NCBI GenBank assembly: GCA_965219015.1
Contig: CBDCNH010000005.1
Location: 372,001-436,000, forward strand
DNA length: 64,000 bases
From: CBDCNH01 sp965219015
Lineage (GTDB): Bacteria; Pseudomonadota; Alphaproteobacteria; Rhodobacterales; Rhodobacteraceae
Reading direction: 5' to 3'
The notes below the pieces were generated by a model, which was not told the DNA's origin, ran no database searches, and saw only the letters and a list, made by a program, of their open reading frames with translations. Both the position numbers and the translations under genes were made by a program. Below, piece by piece: positions 51,204-59,961 of this stretch. How positions within the stretch are numbered: position 1 is the stretch's first letter; the number at the start of each line of letters is the position of its first letter.

Positions 51204-52213
51204 GCCACGGGCGCCTTCGCGCCGGTCTGGTGGCGCGCCTTCCACTCGGCGTAGGGCATGCCGTAGAACTCGGTGCGCGCGTCCTCGGGGGCGAGGGGGA
51301 TGCCGCGGTCGGCGGCGGCTTCGGCGACCCAGCGGCCGAGGCAGTTGCGGCAGAAGCCCGCGAGCGTCATCAGGTCGAGGTTCTGCACCTCCGGATGCGC
51401 GCGGAGATGGTCGCGCAGGCGGCGGAACGCGGCCGCCTCGAGCTCGGTGCGGTCGGGGGCAGGCGTGGCCTCCCCCGCCTCGCCGAGTGCTGCCCCGAGG
51501 ATCGGCGCCAGGCGGTCGGCCCAAGCGGCCTGCGCCTCGGGCGTGGCGCAGAGGTCGTTGCGGATCTCGAGGAGCGCGTTGAGCCTTCCGGATTGCAGCG
51601 CGTGGCGGTCCACCGCGTCGCCCGGCAGGTGGCCGTCGTAGGGCTCGTTGTCGCCGACGACGAGATCGGTCTCGGCCCGGAGACGCGCGATCAGCGGGAG
51701 CGCCAGCCGGTGATCGCCGGCGTGGAGCACCCCGATCGACCAGGGCCGCGGCGCGCCGCGCACGAGCGCGGGCGTGAAGCTGTGCACGGCGAGGATGACC
51801 GTGTCGGAGCGCCTCGCCGCGAGGCGGGCGATGGCGTCGTGGTAGGGCCGGTGGAAGCGCGCGAGCCGGTCCTCGATGCCTGCCGCGTCGATGCCGCGGT
51901 TTGCCGGGATCAGCGTGCCGTCGTAGAGCTGCATCACCAGCGTCGGGTCGTCCTCGCCGCGGTTGGGGTCGATCACCAGCCGCGAGAAGTTCGCCATCAC
52001 GAGCGGCGCATCGAGCCGGTCCGCGAGCGCCCGCGCCACGCCTGCGGCGCCAACGTCGAACGCAATGTGCCGCGCCATGTCGGCGGGCGCGATCCCGAGG
52101 TCGCCGCCCGCGACCGACACCGGCACCCGGTTCGTCGCGTGGTCGCAGGTGACGAGCCAGCGCGCCGGCCGGTCCTCCCCCTCGACGACCACCGGTGCAT
52201 CGTCCGTCATCAT
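51200..52213 (-). CDS. N-formylglutamate amidohydrolase fused to a DUF1244 domain
   Basis: The 337-residue protein has two parts. Residues 1-243 form an N-formylglutamate amidohydrolase (LVTCDHATNRVP, FDVGAAGVARALADRL, FSRLVIDPNRG, LAVHSFTP; His and Asp/Glu positions fit a zinc site). After a short Gly/Ala/Pro-rich linker, residues 256-330 match DUF1244 (ELEAAAFRRLRDHL, QNLDLMTLAGFCRNCLGRW, FYGMPYAEWKARHQ), with CRNC at 288-291. These are usually two neighbouring genes; here no stop separates them. The ATG at 52213 is used; the GTG 21 bases upstream is less likely. Confidence 0.88.
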   Translation of the reverse strand: MMTDDAPVVVEGEDRPARWLVTCDHATNRVPVSVAGGDLGIAPADMARHIAFDVGAAGVARALADRLDAPLVMANFSRLVIDPNRGEDDPTLVMQLYDGTLIPANRGIDAAGIEDRLARFHRPYHDAIARLAARRSDTVILAVHSFTPALVRGAPRPWSIGVLHAGDHRLALPLIARLRAETDLVVGDNEPYDGHLPGDAVDRHALQSGRLNALLEIRNDLCATPEAQAAWADRLAPILGAALGEAGEATPAPDRTELEAAAFRRLRDHLRAHPEVQNLDLMTLAGFCRNCLGRWVAEAAADRGIPLAPEDARTEFYGMPYAEWKARHQTGAKAPVA

Positions 52214-52350
52214 TCCGCGACCTTTCCTGAGCACAAGGTGGTGACGCTAACGGTCTATCGCCGCCAGCGGCGCCGCACCAGTTGCCGGGCGTCCGAATGT
52301 GTTCCATACCGCGGCCGTGCGGCGGACCGCCGACGGCAAAGGACGACCGC

Positions 52351-53799
52351 ATGAGACGTTTCCGCAACGTGAAGATCGTGGCCACGCTCGGGCCCGCGTC
52401 GAACGACTACGACACGATCCGCGCGCTCTTCGAGACCGGTGCCGACGTGTTTCGGCTCAACATGAGCCACGGGGGGCATCCCGATATCGCGCAGCGTCAC
52501 GCGGCGATCCGCAAGGTCGAGGCCGATACCGGCCGTCCCATCGCCATCCTCGCCGACCTGCAGGGCCCGAAACTGCGCTGCGGGGTGTTCACCAATGGCT
52601 CGGAGGATCTCGCCGAGGGCCAGGCCTTCCGCTTCGACCTCGACACTGCGCCCGGCGACGCGACCCGCGCGACGCTGCCGCACCGCGAGATCTTCGAGGC
52701 GCTCGAGCCCGGATCGTCGCTGCTCGTCAACGACGGCAAGATCCGTCTGCGTGTCGAGCGCTGCGGGCCGGACTTCGCGGACTGCACCGTCGTCGTCGGC
52801 GGCACGATCTCGAACCGCAAGGGCGTCAACGTGCCCGACGTGGTGCTGCCGCTCGCGGCGCTGTCGGAGAAGGACCGGGGCGACCTCGAGTTCGTGTGCG
52901 AGCTCGGCGTCGACTGGCTGGCGCTGTCGTTCGTGCAGCGCCCCGAGGACGTCACCGAGGCGCGCGCGCTCGCCAAGGGCCGTGCCGCGATCCTGTCGAA
53001 GATCGAGAAGCCCGCGGGCGTGAAGGCCTTCGCGGCGATCCTCGCGGTCTCGGACGGGGTGATGGTGGCGCGCGGCGACCTCGGCGTCGAGCTGCCGGTG
53101 CAGGACGTGCCGCCGATCCAGAAGCGGCTCATCCGCATGTGCCGCGCCGCCGCGAAGCCGGTGATCGTGGCGACGCAGATGCTCGAGAGCATGATCGAGG
53201 CGCCGGTGCCGACGCGCGCCGAGGTCTCGGACGTCGCGACCGCGATCTACGAGGGCGCCGACGCGGTGATGCTCTCGGCCGAGAGCGCCGCGGGCAAGTA
53301 CCCGCTCGAGGCGGTGCGGACGATGCACAACGTCGCGATCTCGGTCGAGCAGGACCCGACCTACCGCGAGGTCATCGAGAGCTCGCGCCGCGCGAACCGT
53401 CAGACCGTCGCCGACGGCATCGTCGCCGCCGCCCGCGAGATCGCCGAGACCGCGGACATCAAGGCGATCTGCGTCTACAGCCAGTCCGGCACCACCGCCT
53501 CGCTCGTGGCGCGCGAGCGCCCGCGGGTGCCGATCCTGGCGCTGACGCCGCTCGAGAGCACGGCGCGGCGGCTCTGTCTCACCTGGGGCACGCATTGCGT
53601 GATGACCGCGAGCGTGGACCGTTTCAAGGGCGCGGTCCTCGGCGCGATCCGGGCGGCGGTGGCAGAGGGCTTCGCGGCCAAGACCGACCAGATCGTGCTG
53701 ACCGCGGGCGTGCCCTTCAAGGTCGCGGGCACGACGAACATCCTGCGCGTGGCGCCCTGCGAGGAACGCCTCATCTCCGCCGCCGAGCCCGACGTCTAG
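52351..53799 (+). CDS. pyk: Pyruvate kinase
   Basis: The 482-residue enzyme transfers phosphate from phosphoenolpyruvate to ADP in glycolysis. Family blocks are FRNVKIVATLGPAS, FRLNMSHGG, LADLQGPKLR, TISNRKGVNVP, LSKIEKPAGV (catalytic Lys), VARGDLGVELP, the signature VATQMLESMIEAPVPTRAE and SAESAAGKYPLEAV. The C-terminal regulatory domain is complete. It is divergent from the amidohydrolase gene, with about 137 bases between the starts. Confidence 0.97.
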   Translation: MRRFRNVKIVATLGPASNDYDTIRALFETGADVFRLNMSHGGHPDIAQRHAAIRKVEADTGRPIAILADLQGPKLRCGVFTNGSEDLAEGQAFRFDLDTAPGDATRATLPHREIFEALEPGSSLLVNDGKIRLRVERCGPDFADCTVVVGGTISNRKGVNVPDVVLPLAALSEKDRGDLEFVCELGVDWLALSFVQRPEDVTEARALAKGRAAILSKIEKPAGVKAFAAILAVSDGVMVARGDLGVELPVQDVPPIQKRLIRMCRAAAKPVIVATQMLESMIEAPVPTRAEVSDVATAIYEGADAVMLSAESAAGKYPLEAVRTMHNVAISVEQDPTYREVIESSRRANRQTVADGIVAAAREIAETADIKAICVYSQSGTTASLVARERPRVPILALTPLESTARRLCLTWGTHCVMTASVDRFKGAVLGAIRAAVAEGFAAKTDQIVLTAGVPFKVAGTTNILRVAPCEERLISAAEPDV

Positions 53800-53904
53800 G
53801 TTTCGCTTGCGGCGTGGCGCGCGCCGCCCTATGACGCGGCTTTCCGCGCGGCCGGCCGATGTGGCATGCCGAGTGCGCGCGCCGGACCCTCGAAGGAGCT
53901 GGAA

Positions 53905-54105
53905 ATGCCCAAGATGAAGACGAAGTCGAGCGCCAAGAAGCGCTTCAGCATGACCGCCTCCGGGCTGGTGAAGTCGGGCGCCGCGGGCAAGCGGCACGGA
54001 ATGATCAAGCGGACGACGAAGTTCATCCGCGACGCGCGCGGCACGATGGTCCTGTCGGACGCGGATGCGAAGATCGTCAAGAAATACATGCCCTACGACC
54101 GCTGA
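53905..54105 (+). CDS. rpmI: 50S ribosomal protein L35
   Basis: The 66-residue, very basic protein has the canonical sequence pattern PKMKTKSSAKKRFSMTASG and ends KYMPYDR. It is followed after 9 bases by rplT, the standard rpmI-rplT order. GAAGGAG precedes the ATG. The usual infC gene is not immediately upstream; pyk is there instead. Confidence 0.97.
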   Translation: MPKMKTKSSAKKRFSMTASGLVKSGAAGKRHGMIKRTTKFIRDARGTMVLSDADAKIVKKYMPYDR

Positions 54106-54114
54106 GGAGCCGAA

Positions 54115-54486
54115 ATGTCCCGTGTCAAATCCGGCGTCGTCACGCACGCCGCGCACCGCAAGGTCATCAAGAAGGCCAAGGGCTACTATGGCGCCCGCGG
54201 CACCAACTTCCGCACCGCGACGCAGGCGGTGGACAAGGCGCAGCAATACGCCACCCGCGACCGCAAGACCCGCAAGCGCAACTTCCGCGCGCTCTGGATC
54301 CAGCGGATCAACGCGGGCGTCCGTGCCATCGACCCCGCGCTGACCTATTCGCGCTTCGTCAACGCGCTGGCGCTGGCGGGGATCGAGGTGGACCGCAAGG
54401 TGCTCGCCGACCTCGCGGTCAACGAGCCCGCGGCCTTCGAGGCCATCGTCACCCAGGCCCGCGCGGCGCTTCCCGCCGCCGCCTGA
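54115..54486 (+). CDS. rplT: 50S ribosomal protein L20
   Basis: The 123-residue protein binds 23S rRNA early in 50S assembly. The N-terminus has the basic arm RKVIKKAKGYYGARGTNFRT and RDRKTRKRNFRALWIQRIN, and the C-terminal globular part reads YSRFVNALALAGIEVDRKVL. Its length is normal. It shares a transcript with rpmI and probably with pheS-pheT, 78 bases later. Confidence 0.97.
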   Translation: MSRVKSGVVTHAAHRKVIKKAKGYYGARGTNFRTATQAVDKAQQYATRDRKTRKRNFRALWIQRINAGVRAIDPALTYSRFVNALALAGIEVDRKVLADLAVNEPAAFEAIVTQARAALPAAA

Positions 54487-54564
54487 CGCAGGCTGCGGCG
54501 GCCGACCGGCTTGCGTCCCGGAGCGGCCGAAGCTAGCACGGCGCCGGGTCAGGGAGACGCCGGG

Positions 54565-55653
54565 ATGGACGGGTCGGACACGCTGCGGGAGAGGTATCTC
54601 GCCGACATCGCGGGTGCTGCCGACGAGGGCGCGCTCGAGGGGGTGCGGCTGGCGGCGCTCGGGAAGAAGGGCGAGATCAGCCTTCGGATGCGCGAGCTGG
54701 GCCGGATGACGCCCGAGCAGCGGCAGGCGAGCGGCGCCGCGCTGAACCGGCTCCGCGACGAGATCGACGCGGCGCTCCGCGCGAAGAAGGCCGCGCTCGG
54801 CGACGCGGCGCTCGACGCGCGGCTGGCGGAGGAATGGCTCGACGTGACGCTGCCGGCGCGGCCCTGGACGGGCGGCACGGGCACGCTGCACCCGGTCTCG
54901 CAGGTCGTGGACGAGCTGACCGCCATCTTCGCCGACATGGGCTTCGCGGTGGCCGAAGGCCCGCAGGTCGAGAGCGACTGGTACAACTTCGACGCGCTCA
55001 ACATCGCGCCCGAGCATCCCGCACGGCAAGAGCACGACACCTTTTTCCTCGCGCGGGCCGACGGCGACGACCGCCCGCCGCACGTGCTCCGCACGCATAC
55101 GAGCCCGGTGCAGATCCGTGCGCTCGAGGCGCGGGGCGCGCCCCTCCGGGTGATCGCGCCGGGCCGCGTCTACCGCATGGACATGGACCAGACGCACACG
55201 CCGATGTTCCACCAGGTCGAGGGGCTCGCCATCGACCGCGACCTCACGATGGCGAACCTGAAGTGGGTGCTCGAGGAGTTCTGCCGGGCGTTCTTCGAGG
55301 TGCCGTCGGTCGAGCTGCGCTTCCGCGCCTCGCACTTCCCGTTCACCGAGCCCTCGGCGGAGGTCGACATCCGCTGCTCGTGGGAGGGCGGCGCGCTGCG
55401 GATCGGCGAGGGCGAGGACTGGCTCGAGATCCTCGGCTCCGGCATGGTGCATCCGAAGGTGCTGCGCGCGGCGGGCGTCGATCCCGACGCCTGGCAGGGC
55501 TTCGCCTTCGGCATGGGCATCGACCGGATCGCGATGCTGAAGTACGGCATCCCGGACCTGCGCGCCTTCTTCGAGAGCGACGTCCGCTGGCTCCGGCACT
55601 ACGGCTTCTCGCCCCTCGACCGGCCGACGCTCGCGGGCGGGCTCGGCGGATGA
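54565..55653 (+). CDS. pheS: Phenylalanyl-tRNA synthetase alpha subunit
   Basis: The 362-residue class II synthetase subunit has an N-terminal coiled coil (residues 1-85) that grips tRNA and a catalytic domain with HPVSQVVDELTAIFADMGFA, motif 2 (FHQVEGLAID region) and motif 3 (GFAFGMGIDRIAMLKYGIPD). The substrate-pocket Ala in FGMGIDR context appears normal. AGGGAGA lies 8 bases before the ATG. PheT follows after 52 bases. Confidence 0.96.
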   Translation: MDGSDTLRERYLADIAGAADEGALEGVRLAALGKKGEISLRMRELGRMTPEQRQASGAALNRLRDEIDAALRAKKAALGDAALDARLAEEWLDVTLPARPWTGGTGTLHPVSQVVDELTAIFADMGFAVAEGPQVESDWYNFDALNIAPEHPARQEHDTFFLARADGDDRPPHVLRTHTSPVQIRALEARGAPLRVIAPGRVYRMDMDQTHTPMFHQVEGLAIDRDLTMANLKWVLEEFCRAFFEVPSVELRFRASHFPFTEPSAEVDIRCSWEGGALRIGEGEDWLEILGSGMVHPKVLRAAGVDPDAWQGFAFGMGIDRIAMLKYGIPDLRAFFESDVRWLRHYGFSPLDRPTLAGGLGG

Positions 55654-55705
55654 ACGGCTTGACAGATGCATCGACGCGGGCATCGACGCGGGCTGGGGGG
55701 CTGGC

Positions 55706-58123
55706 ATGAAGTTCACCCTCGGCTGGCTCAGGGACCATCTCGACACCGACGCGTCCGTGACCGAGATCGCCGACGCGCTGACCGACCTCGGGCTCGAGGT
55801 CGAGGCGGTGGTCGATCCCGGGGCCGCGCTGGCGCCGTTCCGCGTCGTGCGGGTGATCGAGGCGGTGCCGCATCCGAATGCCGACCGGCTGCGGCTCTGC
55901 CGCGTCGAGACCCGGCCCGGCGGGCCGGGGACGGCGCCCGAGGAGGTGCAGGTGGTGTGCGGCGCGCCGAACGCGCGGACGGGGATGGCGGCGGTCTTCG
56001 CGCCGGTGGGCGCGGTGGTGCCGGGGCTCGGGGTGACGCTGAAGGCCGGGACGATCCGCGGCGTCGAGAGCCGCGGGATGCTTTGCTCGGCGCGCGAGCT
56101 GCGGACCGGCGACGACCACGAGGGCATCATCGAGCTCGGCCCCGAGGCCGAGGTCGGCACGCCCTACGCGGCCTACGCCGGGCTCGACGATCCGATGATC
56201 CACATCAAGGTCACGCCGAACCGCCCCGATGCGCTCGGCGTTCGTGGGATCGCGCGCGACCTCGCGGCGCGGGGGCTGGGCACGCTGCGGCCGGAGTGGT
56301 TGCCCGCGGTCGCGGGGACGTACCCCTGCCCGGTGGCGGTGCGGGTGGACGACGACCTCCTCGGCGGCGGCTGCCCGGTGTTCGCGGGCCGGGTGATCCG
56401 CGGCGTGACGAACGGGGCCTCGCCCGAATGGATGCAGCGGCGGCTCCGCGCGATCGGTCTCCGGCCGATCTCGGCGCTCGTCGACATCACCAACTTCCTC
56501 ACCTACGACCGCAACCGCCCGCTCCACGTCTTCGACGCGGGCGTCGTGCAGGGCGGGCTCCGCGTCCATGCGGCGGCGGGCGGCGAGAGCCTCCTCGCGC
56601 TCGACGGGCGAACCTACGCGCTGCGCCCCGGCATGATCCTCATCTCCGACGACGCCGGGCCCGAGAGCCTCGCGGGCGTCATGGGCGGCGAGGCCTCGGG
56701 CGTGACTGCGGCCACCCGCGACGTGTTCGTCGAGAGCGCGCTCTGGGATCCGCTCCGCATCGCTGCGACGGGCCGCGCGCTGCGGATCAGCACCGATGCC
56801 CGCTACCGCTTCGAGCGCGGCGTGGACCCGGCGTTCGCGCTGCCGGGGCTCGACGTGGCGACGGCGCTGATCCTCGAGATCTGTGGCGGCGAGGCGTCCG
56901 AGGTGGCAATCGAAGGTGCCGTGCCCGCCGTCACACGGAGCTACGCCTTCGACGCGGGGCGGGTCCGCCGCCTCGTCGGCATGGACATCCCCGAGGCCGA
57001 TCAGCGCGCGACGCTGGAAGCGCTCGGGGTCACGCTGACCGGGACCGCCGCGACGCCGCCGTCGTGGCGGCCGGACATCCTGGGCGACGTCGATCTCGTC
57101 GAGGAGATCGCCCGCGTGGCTTCGCTGTCGCGGCTCGAGGGCCGGCCGATGCCCCGGCAGCACCCGAGCGTGCCCGCACCGGTGCTGACGCCCGAGCAAC
57201 GCCGCGAGGGACGGGCGCGGCGCGCGCTGGCGGCGCTTGGGCTCGCGGAATGCGTGACCTATTCCTTCATCGGCATGGAGGCCGCCCGACAGTTCGGCGG
57301 CGGCGAGGACACGGTGCGGGTGGACAACCCGATCTCCTCCGAGATGACGCACCTGCGCCCGGACCTGCTGCCGGGCCTCCTGCAAGCCGCCGCGCGGAAC
57401 GCGGCGCGCGGGGCCACGGACCTCGGGCTCTTCGAGGTCGGCCCGGTGTTTTCCGGCGGCGAGCCCGGAGAGCAGTCCGTGCAGGCGGCCGCCGTGATCA
57501 CGGGCGCCACCGTGCCGCGGGGTCCGCACGGAGCGCGGCGCATGGCCGACCCGTTCGACGCCAAGGCGGCGGTCGAGGCGGTTCTGGCGGCGCTGGGCGC
57601 GCCGGCGAAGACGACCGTGCTGCGGGGTGCGGCGCCCTGGTGGCATCCGGCGCGGTCAGGGCGGATCGCGCTCGGGCTCCGCGCCATGGCGACGTTCGGC
57701 GAGGTGCATCCCCGCATCGTCCGCGCGATGGGCCTGAAGGGCGCGCCGGTCGGCTTCACGATCGACCTTGCCGCGGTGCCGATGCCCCGGTCGAAGGGCC
57801 CGGGCCGGCCGGCGCTGGCGTCGAGCGACCTCCAGCCGGTCGAGCGCGATTTCGCCTTCGTGCTCGACGCGCGCGTGGAGGCGCAGACGGTGGTGAACGC
57901 CGCCGCCGCGGCCGACAAGGCGCTCGTCGCGAGCGTCACGGTGTTCGACGTGTTCGGCGGTCCGTCGGCGGCGGCGCAGTTCGGCGAGGGCCGCAAGAGC
58001 CTCGCGATCACCGTGCGCCTCGCGCCGACGGTGGCGACACTGACGGATGCCGAGATCACCACCGTCTCCGAGCGTATCGTGGCCAAGGTCGCCGCCGCGA
58101 CGGGCGGGGCGCTGCGAAGCTGA
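55706..58123 (+). CDS. pheT: Phenylalanyl-tRNA synthetase beta subunit
   Basis: The 805-residue subunit has the expected domain order: N-terminal tRNA-binding domain (residues 1-150, MKFTLGWLRDHL then HPNADRLRLCRVE), B3/B4 editing domain near 210-380, B5 near 400-470 (YAFDAGRVRRLVGMDIP), the catalytic-like core, and a C-terminal anticodon-binding FDX domain (PVERDFAFVLD onward). Length agrees with the family. In the leader a 14-bp unit (GCATCGACGCGG-like) is duplicated at 55667-55695. Confidence 0.96.
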   Translation: MKFTLGWLRDHLDTDASVTEIADALTDLGLEVEAVVDPGAALAPFRVVRVIEAVPHPNADRLRLCRVETRPGGPGTAPEEVQVVCGAPNARTGMAAVFAPVGAVVPGLGVTLKAGTIRGVESRGMLCSARELRTGDDHEGIIELGPEAEVGTPYAAYAGLDDPMIHIKVTPNRPDALGVRGIARDLAARGLGTLRPEWLPAVAGTYPCPVAVRVDDDLLGGGCPVFAGRVIRGVTNGASPEWMQRRLRAIGLRPISALVDITNFLTYDRNRPLHVFDAGVVQGGLRVHAAAGGESLLALDGRTYALRPGMILISDDAGPESLAGVMGGEASGVTAATRDVFVESALWDPLRIAATGRALRISTDARYRFERGVDPAFALPGLDVATALILEICGGEASEVAIEGAVPAVTRSYAFDAGRVRRLVGMDIPEADQRATLEALGVTLTGTAATPPSWRPDILGDVDLVEEIARVASLSRLEGRPMPRQHPSVPAPVLTPEQRREGRARRALAALGLAECVTYSFIGMEAARQFGGGEDTVRVDNPISSEMTHLRPDLLPGLLQAAARNAARGATDLGLFEVGPVFSGGEPGEQSVQAAAVITGATVPRGPHGARRMADPFDAKAAVEAVLAALGAPAKTTVLRGAAPWWHPARSGRIALGLRAMATFGEVHPRIVRAMGLKGAPVGFTIDLAAVPMPRSKGPGRPALASSDLQPVERDFAFVLDARVEAQTVVNAAAAADKALVASVTVFDVFGGPSAAAQFGEGRKSLAITVRLAPTVATLTDAEITTVSERIVAKVAAATGGALRS

Positions 58124-58154
58124 CCGGACGCGCCGGCCGGCGAAGGGGAGGCCG

Positions 58155-58228
58155 GGGGCCTCCCGCACCCGCGCCGCCCTTGCGGGCGCTTGGCCTTGGG
58201 CCGGGCGCGCCCTGCGGGCGCGAACAGG
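58155..58228. repeat. Dispersed ~73-bp GC-rich repeat, copy 2
   Basis: This is the partner of the element at 30741-30813, between pheT and the convergent glutathione transferase gene. Its stem CGCGCCC (58206-58212) / GGGCGCG (58216-58222) has loop TGC instead of TTC: loop bases differ while the stem is intact. That pattern suggests the hairpin is what is kept. It could terminate transcription in both directions. Confidence 0.7.
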
Positions 58229-58250
58229 GGCGGCCGCCCGGCGAAGGAGG

Positions 58251-58952
58251 CTACTCGCGCGGCGGAACCTCCATGCCGCGCTGCACCGCCGGGCGCGCGA
58301 GGAAGCGGTCGAGGTAGGCGGGCACCTGCGCGAGGTCGCCCCAGCCGACCGCATCCCCGGCCTTGTAGAACCTGCCGATCGCGTTGAGCCACGGGCAGAT
58401 CGCGATGTCGGCGATCGAATAGGTGCCGGTCAGCCATTCGCGCCCGCCAAGCTGGCCGTCGAGCACGCGGAGGAGCCGCGCCGCCTCGGCGATGTAGCGC
58501 TCCACGGGCCGGCGATCCTCGATCTCCTTGCCCTTGAAGGCGTAGAAGAACCCGAGCTGGCCGAACATCGGGCCGACGCCGCCCATCTGGAACATCAGCC
58601 ACTGGAGCGTCTCGTAGCGCGCCGCCCCGTCGCGCGGCAGCAGCTGGCCGGTCTTGTCGGCGAGATAGATCAGGATCGCGCCCGACTCGAAGAGCGCCAG
58701 AGGCTTCCCGTCCGGCCCCGCGGGATCGATGATCGCAGGGATCTTCGAGTTCGGATTGAGCGCCACGTACTCCGGCGCCGACTGGTCGCCCTTCATGATC
58801 GAGACCGCGTGGGCCTCGTAGGCAAGGCCGGTCTCCTCGAGCATGATCGAGGCCTTCACCCCGTTCGGCGTCGGGAACGAATAGAGCTGGATCGCGGCGG
58901 GATCGCGGGGCGGCAGCTTCCGGGCGATCGGGAAGTCGGAAAGGTCGGTCAT
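58251..58952 (-). CDS. Glutathione S-transferase family protein (YfcG/YghU type)
   Basis: The 233-residue protein has a thioredoxin-like N-domain (LYSFPTPNGVKASIMLEETG, then NPNSKIPAIID, and FESGAILIYLADKTGQLLP) and an all-helical C-domain. The PTPNG loop with Asn is characteristic of YfcG/YghU, which act as glutathione-dependent disulfide-bond oxidoreductases using Thr/Asn rather than a catalytic Cys or Ser. The ATG at 58952 follows GAGGACC; an ATG at 58973 is possible. Confidence 0.9.
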   Translation of the reverse strand: MTDLSDFPIARKLPPRDPAAIQLYSFPTPNGVKASIMLEETGLAYEAHAVSIMKGDQSAPEYVALNPNSKIPAIIDPAGPDGKPLALFESGAILIYLADKTGQLLPRDGAARYETLQWLMFQMGGVGPMFGQLGFFYAFKGKEIEDRRPVERYIAEAARLLRVLDGQLGGREWLTGTYSIADIAICPWLNAIGRFYKAGDAVGWGDLAQVPAYLDRFLARPAVQRGMEVPPRE

Positions 58953-59069
58953 CTGGTCCTCGCTGGCTTGCATTCCATGCCTGCCACGAATTGAAGCGAG
59001 ACAACACCGGCGCCTCGGTGCTAGCCAATGTGCGCCAGCGAACGAACAATTGATGGGACGGGACAGACC

Positions 59070-59510
59070 ATGCTTCAGGAATTCAAGGACTTCATCGCCA
59101 AGGGCAACGTGATGGACCTCGCGGTCGGCATCATCATCGGCGCCGCCTTCACTGCCATCGTGTCGAGCCTCGTCGGCGACCTTATCAACCCGATCATCGG
59201 CCTCTTGCTGGGCGGGATCGATTTCACCAACATGTACTTCGTGATGTCGGGCACCGTGCCGCCTGGTGCCGGTCTCGACGCCGCCCGAAACAGCGGCGCC
59301 GCGATCTTCGCCTACGGCTCGTTCGTGACGGCCTGCATCAACTTCCTCATCATCGCGTTCGTCGTGTTCCTGCTCGTCAAGGCCGTGAACCGGCTGAAGG
59401 ACGCCGCTGTCCATCGCGGCGACCCTGTGCCCTCTGCGCCCGCCGGGCCGACGCAGGAGGAACTGCTGACCGACATCCGGGATGCGCTCAGGTCACGTCC
59501 GACGGTCTGA
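59070..59510 (+). CDS. mscL: Large-conductance mechanosensitive channel
   Basis: The 146-residue channel protein opens under membrane tension to release solutes on osmotic downshock. The N-terminus MLQEFKDFIAKGNVMDLAVG leads into TM1 (IIIGAAFTAIVSSLVGDLIN). TM2 is FGSFVTACINFLIIAFVVFL in essence (AYGSFVTACINFLIIAFVVF), followed by the cytoplasmic bundle (LLTDIRDALRS). All landmarks of MscL are present. Confidence 0.96.
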   Translation: MLQEFKDFIAKGNVMDLAVGIIIGAAFTAIVSSLVGDLINPIIGLLLGGIDFTNMYFVMSGTVPPGAGLDAARNSGAAIFAYGSFVTACINFLIIAFVVFLLVKAVNRLKDAAVHRGDPVPSAPAGPTQEELLTDIRDALRSRPTV

Positions 59511-59629
59511 GCGGCACCGTGCGAGCCGGCGCACGGGTGCCGGCCGCGAGGTCGAGCCTGCGTCGGATATCGGTGGGGCGGAGAAAATGCGCCTGACCCA
59601 AGCGGTGTGCCCGGCCGGGCGGAGCCGGT

Positions 59630-59836
59630 TCAGAGACCGGCTTCGCGTTGCGCCTTCTTGCGCGCGAGCTTGCGGGCGCGGCGAATCGCTTCGGCCTTTT
59701 CGCGAGCGCGCTTCTCGGAAGGCTTCTCGAAATGCTGCTTGAGCTTCATCTCGCGGAACACACCTTCGCGCTGAAGCTTCTTCTTGAGCGCGCGGAGCGC
59801 CTGGTCGACGTTGTTGTCGCGGACACTGACCTGCAT
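59630..59836 (-). CDS. rpsU: 30S ribosomal protein S21
   Basis: The 68-residue basic protein reads MQVSVRDNNVDQALRALKKK then LQREGVFREMKLKQHFEKPS, with a Lys/Arg-rich helical tail, a typical S21 of alphaproteobacteria. S21 joins the 30S platform and aids base pairing with the Shine-Dalgarno region. The ATG at 59836 is preceded by AAAGGTGGTGAG. It is divergent from the COQ9 gene across about 125 bases. Confidence 0.96.
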   Translation of the reverse strand: MQVSVRDNNVDQALRALKKKLQREGVFREMKLKQHFEKPSEKRAREKAEAIRRARKLARKKAQREAGL

Positions 59837-59961
59837 GTGGTTCTCACCACCTTTCCGGTTTAGGGTGCTGCGGACCGCGCACAGGGCGACCCGACGAACG
59901 GGCTCCTTAGCAGGGGGACCGCGTGCTGTCCACCATCGCGAGAGCCGAAGAGGAGCCGCCC

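Noticed and set aside
55667..55695. 14-bp duplication before pheT as a regulatory leader
   Set aside because: Only two copies, no hairpin or leader peptide with Phe codons; no basis for attenuation.
52255..56160. A 1301-codon open frame on the minus strand
   Set aside because: It is antisense to pyk, rpmI, rplT and pheS; composition shadow only.
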